Assembly (NCBI RefSeq): GCF_030159055.1
Contig: NZ_BQXQ01000047.1
Location: 1 to 33,847 of the forward strand
DNA from: Acidovorax sp. SUPP3334
GTDB taxonomy: Bacteria; Pseudomonadota; Gammaproteobacteria; Burkholderiales; Burkholderiaceae_C
Reading direction: 5' to 3'
Length of the DNA: 33,847 nucleotides
The first letter of the stretch is position 1. The number at the start of each line of letters is the position of its first letter. Of this stretch, positions 31,425 to 33,847 are shown in pieces. The notes under the pieces were generated by a model, which did not search any database, had not been told where the DNA came from, and worked only from the letters and a program-made list of their open reading frames with translations. Made by a program: the position numbers and the translations under genes.

Positions 31425-31535
31425 ATTGCTATTAATTTTGTAGCTATATGCCGGCGATTTTATTGTTGTACGGTAGGTTTGGACGTAGAAAACGCGGCCA
31501 GCGCCTGACGGGCTGGAGCGACAACCGGGGAGCGC
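31126..31535 (+). repeat. Duplicated block, copy 2
   Basis: Matches 21187-21595 at a constant offset of about 9.94 kb through the immunity 3' half, the palindrome and the RHS scar QRLTGWSDNRGA. After the scar the two copies enter the RHS core at different points, so their later histories differ. Confidence 0.75.
31428..31444. repeat. Palindrome GCTAT-N7-GTAGC after the Imm1 paralogue
   Basis: A decayed copy of the palindrome at 21488-21506, with one G-T wobble in a 5-base stem. It lies at the same place relative to the immunity stop codon. Confidence 0.45.
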
Positions 31536-33388
31536 GAACCATCAACGGCCAGCCCCTGGTGAGCGGCATCACCTGGAGCCCGCTGGGCCAGGCCAGCGGC
31601 TGGCAATGGCCGGGCTTTGCGCAAACCCCCGGCAACCCCGCACCGCTGGCCGAGCAGCGCAGCTACACCAGCGCGGGCCAGCTGGCCGCCAGTGCCCTGC
31701 TGCAACTGACCTGGGACAGCGCCGGGCGCATCGCGCAGATCACCCAGCAGCACATGCTGCCCGCGGCAGGCAGCACCACGGTGGCGCAGCAAGTGCCGCT
31801 CACCAGCGCGTACAGCTACGACACGGTGGGCCGGCTCACCGCCAGCGCGCACAGCGCGCCAGGCACCCTCACGCTGCCCAGCGCAGCGGCATTGAGCGAC
31901 ACCATCGGTGCCAACGCCAGCGGCTACGCGTGGGATGCCAACGGCAACCGCAGCCAGAGCTACTACAGCAGCAGCACGGCAGGGGGCACAGCCACGCTGC
32001 AGCGCGACTACCAGATCGCCAGCGACAGCAACCGCCTGGGCGGGTACACGCAGACCTTCACGCCAGCGGGCGCAAGTGCACAGACGACCAGCATCACCTA
32101 CCACCACGACGCCACGGGCTCGATCACGAGAAAGGGCGACAGCTACCTGCACTACGGCGTGGACGGGCGCATCGCCAAGGCCGGCCCCAGCGCCGACCCG
32201 GCCAGCGCGCTGGCGGTGAGCTACACGTACAACGCCCTGGGCCAGCGGGTGTTCAAGAGCGATGCGAGGCTGTCCGGGTCGAACAACCCGGCCGTCACCC
32301 AGCAGACCGTGTATGCCGAAGACGGCATCGGCAGCACCGTGCTGGGCCAGTACGGCAGCCGCAGGAGCGGCAACAGCGCCGCAGCAACCGGCGAGATGGA
32401 CAGCACCGAGGTCATCTACCTGCCCACGGCAGCAGGGCCGATGCCGGTGGCCGCGCAGATCAACGGCAGGCTGTACGCCATCGATGCGGACCATCTGAAC
32501 ACGCCCCGGCGCCTCACCAACACGCAGGGCCAGGTGGCGTGGCAATGGCTGATCACGGGGTTCGGGGAGGCCAATCCAACGACCGGGGCGACCAATTACT
32601 CACAAAGCGGGCAGGGGAGCGCCAACTATGCCGAACCCATCCGATTCGATCTGCGGTATCCGGGGCAGGTGTTCGATGAAGAGACCCAGCTCAACTACAA
32701 CCTGAATCGGTACTACGACCAGACGTCGGGGAGGTACATCCAGGCCGACCCGATTGGGTTGGATGGGGGATGGAATCGCTTTGGGTATGTGGCCGGGAAC
32801 CCGCTTAATGCGATAGACCCGCAAGGATTGAATGCGGTCCTGATTGCCAATAGAGCAGCGGCTTGGGTACAAGGTGCCTACTACCGATACGGCCCAGCTA
32901 TTACTGAATTCATTGCTGGGGCATCGGGTGTCAATGGTGCGGTGGTATCTCCAATGAGCCCATTGGTGGCGCAGATTCCGACTTCTATCTCACGGATGAC
33001 TCCTGTGGCAAGGGCTGTCTCAGAAAGCCTTGAATCGGCTGGAGTTTGCGCTGCAAATAATTCAAAAAAGTTAATAGATGTATTTAGAGCGGTTGTACCT
33101 GCCGAACTAAACAGCATTCAGAAGAATGGCATTTTCACGAATTTATCTGGCTTCGAGGGTAAATACTTTACAACCAGTGCGCAAGCTGCTTCAAGCTATG
33201 CGCGACAAGCAGTTAGGGGTTTTGGAGATCCTGCTTATACTATTGTCCAAAGTAAGGTGCCGCAAAGCGTTCTTAATCAGCCCGGAATATCTGCTACCGT
33301 TGATCGCGGAATTCCAGCTTTCGTAATTCCAAATGGAAATTTGCCCGGCCTAATCCCGAATATTCTTAGCTACTCTCCATTGCCATGA
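31448..33388 (+). CDS. Orphan RHS-CT cassette 7 with ADP-ribosyltransferase-like tip
   Basis: 646 codons. It opens with the scar QRLTGWSDNRGA and jumps to NGQPLVSGITWSPLGQ, then an uninterrupted core to YPGQVFDEETQLNYN and NAIDPQGL. The tip starts at 32831 (185 residues): a 65-residue pre-toxin region shared with cassette 6, then VFRAVVPAELNSIQKNG, GFEGKYFTTSAQAASSYARQ, YTIVQSKVP and a GIPAFVIPNGNLPG loop. The Arg in a first strand, then YFTTS, resembles the R-S-[QE] order of ADP-ribosyltransferase toxins and recalls the TreTu type that modifies EF-Tu (memory, not searched). No signal peptide and no good ribosome site. ATGA overlap with its immunity gene. Confidence 0.75.
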   Translation: MPAILLLYGRFGRRKRGQRLTGWSDNRGARTINGQPLVSGITWSPLGQASGWQWPGFAQTPGNPAPLAEQRSYTSAGQLAASALLQLTWDSAGRIAQITQQHMLPAAGSTTVAQQVPLTSAYSYDTVGRLTASAHSAPGTLTLPSAAALSDTIGANASGYAWDANGNRSQSYYSSSTAGGTATLQRDYQIASDSNRLGGYTQTFTPAGASAQTTSITYHHDATGSITRKGDSYLHYGVDGRIAKAGPSADPASALAVSYTYNALGQRVFKSDARLSGSNNPAVTQQTVYAEDGIGSTVLGQYGSRRSGNSAAATGEMDSTEVIYLPTAAGPMPVAAQINGRLYAIDADHLNTPRRLTNTQGQVAWQWLITGFGEANPTTGATNYSQSGQGSANYAEPIRFDLRYPGQVFDEETQLNYNLNRYYDQTSGRYIQADPIGLDGGWNRFGYVAGNPLNAIDPQGLNAVLIANRAAAWVQGAYYRYGPAITEFIAGASGVNGAVVSPMSPLVAQIPTSISRMTPVARAVSESLESAGVCAANNSKKLIDVFRAVVPAELNSIQKNGIFTNLSGFEGKYFTTSAQAASSYARQAVRGFGDPAYTIVQSKVPQSVLNQPGISATVDRGIPAFVIPNGNLPGLIPNILSYSPLP

Positions 33389-33696
33389 AGCGTATTTTTG
33401 CAAAAATAAACCTTTTTAGTAATTTTGACGGAGGACGTTCTCAGGCAATACCGGCCATGAATTTTGGATGCCCGGTCTTTTTTGAGAATATTCCAGCCCT
33501 TTCTAAGCATGGCTACGACTGTCGTTTACTAATGTCTGAGTATGGTCAATCCATCTCTCCGGGAGAAATTGCAGAACCTGTTCCCATAATTTTCCTTTCT
33601 CAGGATGAGGTGCTTTTACATGTAAAAGTAGGGGCGCAATTTAGCTTGTGGGAAGGTAAGAAAATTGGGGTTGGTGAAATTTTGAAAATTGAATAA
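33385..33696 (+). CDS. Immunity protein candidate 7, EF-Tu domain III-like
   Basis: 103 residues, overlapping the cassette 7 stop by ATGA. The sequence resembles elongation factor Tu domain III from end to end. IFAKINLFSNFDGGR corresponds to the first strand and the GGR turn (FESEVYILSKDEGGR in E. coli). ISPGEIAEP corresponds to the MPGDNI region. The end VGAQFSLWEGKKIGVGEILKI matches the LRFAIREGGRTVGAGVV pattern. Many positions differ and there is no GTPase domain. A partner for a toxin suspected of targeting EF-Tu might work as a decoy or active-site plug. The resemblance is read by eye. Confidence 0.75.
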   Translation: MKRIFAKINLFSNFDGGRSQAIPAMNFGCPVFFENIPALSKHGYDCRLLMSEYGQSISPGEIAEPVPIIFLSQDEVLLHVKVGAQFSLWEGKKIGVGEILKIE

Positions 33697-33847
33697 TTTT
33701 TTCCTGGCGATGGGCTAAACGGGAGCCTCTCACAACCCATGTTTGACGAATCCCAATAGGGACGAGTGGGCGCCAGCAGCCGTTTGAATGCGTGATGAGG
33801 GCCTGCGGCGGTCTGCGCCTTGTGCATGATGGGCCTTGCAGGCCCGG

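Noticed and set aside
16271-33696. Long direct repeats read as CRISPR, IS elements or an integron
   Set aside because: The repeats are kilobase-scale coding RHS core, without short regular spacers, terminal inverted repeats, transposase, integrase or attC-like sites.
33697-33847. Possible gene or mobile element end at the right edge
   Set aside because: The sequence becomes GC-rich again, but no frame shows recognisable protein and no inverted repeat is visible in the 151 bases available.

Overview
The window looks like a chromosomal segment of a high-GC beta-proteobacterium of the Comamonadaceae, most likely an Acidovorax/Paracidovorax-type plant-associated strain. The grounds are GC-rich housekeeping genes, a nitrate ABC transporter with an ANTAR-type regulator, a perfect plant-inducible-promoter (PIP) box before a Ser/Pro-rich small gene, and a long RHS polymorphic-toxin locus. 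No rRNA, tRNA, transposase or CRISPR array was recognised. Genus assignment is inference from gene content; no search was run.

Left part (1-16100), ordinary chromosome with two accessory inserts. A two-gene minus-strand unit (DUF3313-like lipoprotein plus a small hypothetical) diverges from a TetR-family regulator, and a GH37 trehalase follows. Then comes a visibly AT-richer minus-strand pair, an SMC/OLD-like ATPase and a small PD-(D/E)XK-like protein, which is a candidate defence module. Beyond it lies the nitrate uptake operon nrtA-nrtB-nrtD (minus strand). It has a sigma-54 promoter, a leader with an ANTAR-type hexaloop hairpin and an intrinsic terminator. The cognate-looking ANTAR regulator (NasT-like) is encoded nearby. 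Between them, on the plus strand, is a PIP-box-driven candidate type III effector. The rest of this part is two branched-chain-amino-acid-type solute-binding proteins, tsaD, a small heat-shock protein with a sigma-32-like promoter, and a DUF2242-like lipoprotein.

Right part (16271-33696), an RHS toxin/immunity array. One complete 1579-residue RHS protein with a Sec-type N-terminus, Cys-rich module and YD repeats carries a GIY-YIG-like C-terminal toxin and is followed by its immunity gene. Six 5'-truncated orphan cassettes follow, all in the same orientation. Each has a near-identical piece of the 3' RHS core, a different AT-rich toxin tip, and one or two small immunity genes that often overlap the toxin stop codon (ATGA). 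The core pieces are nested truncations, several lack a usable start, and old modules have left fossils (a 14-codon toxin tail, a core end with 11 codons of toxin, and a duplicated immunity gene). The simplest reading is a reservoir of silent tips that can recombine onto the expressed RHS gene while their immunity genes persist. The last pair is the most striking: the toxin tip looks like an ADP-ribosyltransferase, and its partner resembles domain III of elongation factor Tu.

Unassigned ends: 1-123 and 33697-33847 hold no gene I can support.
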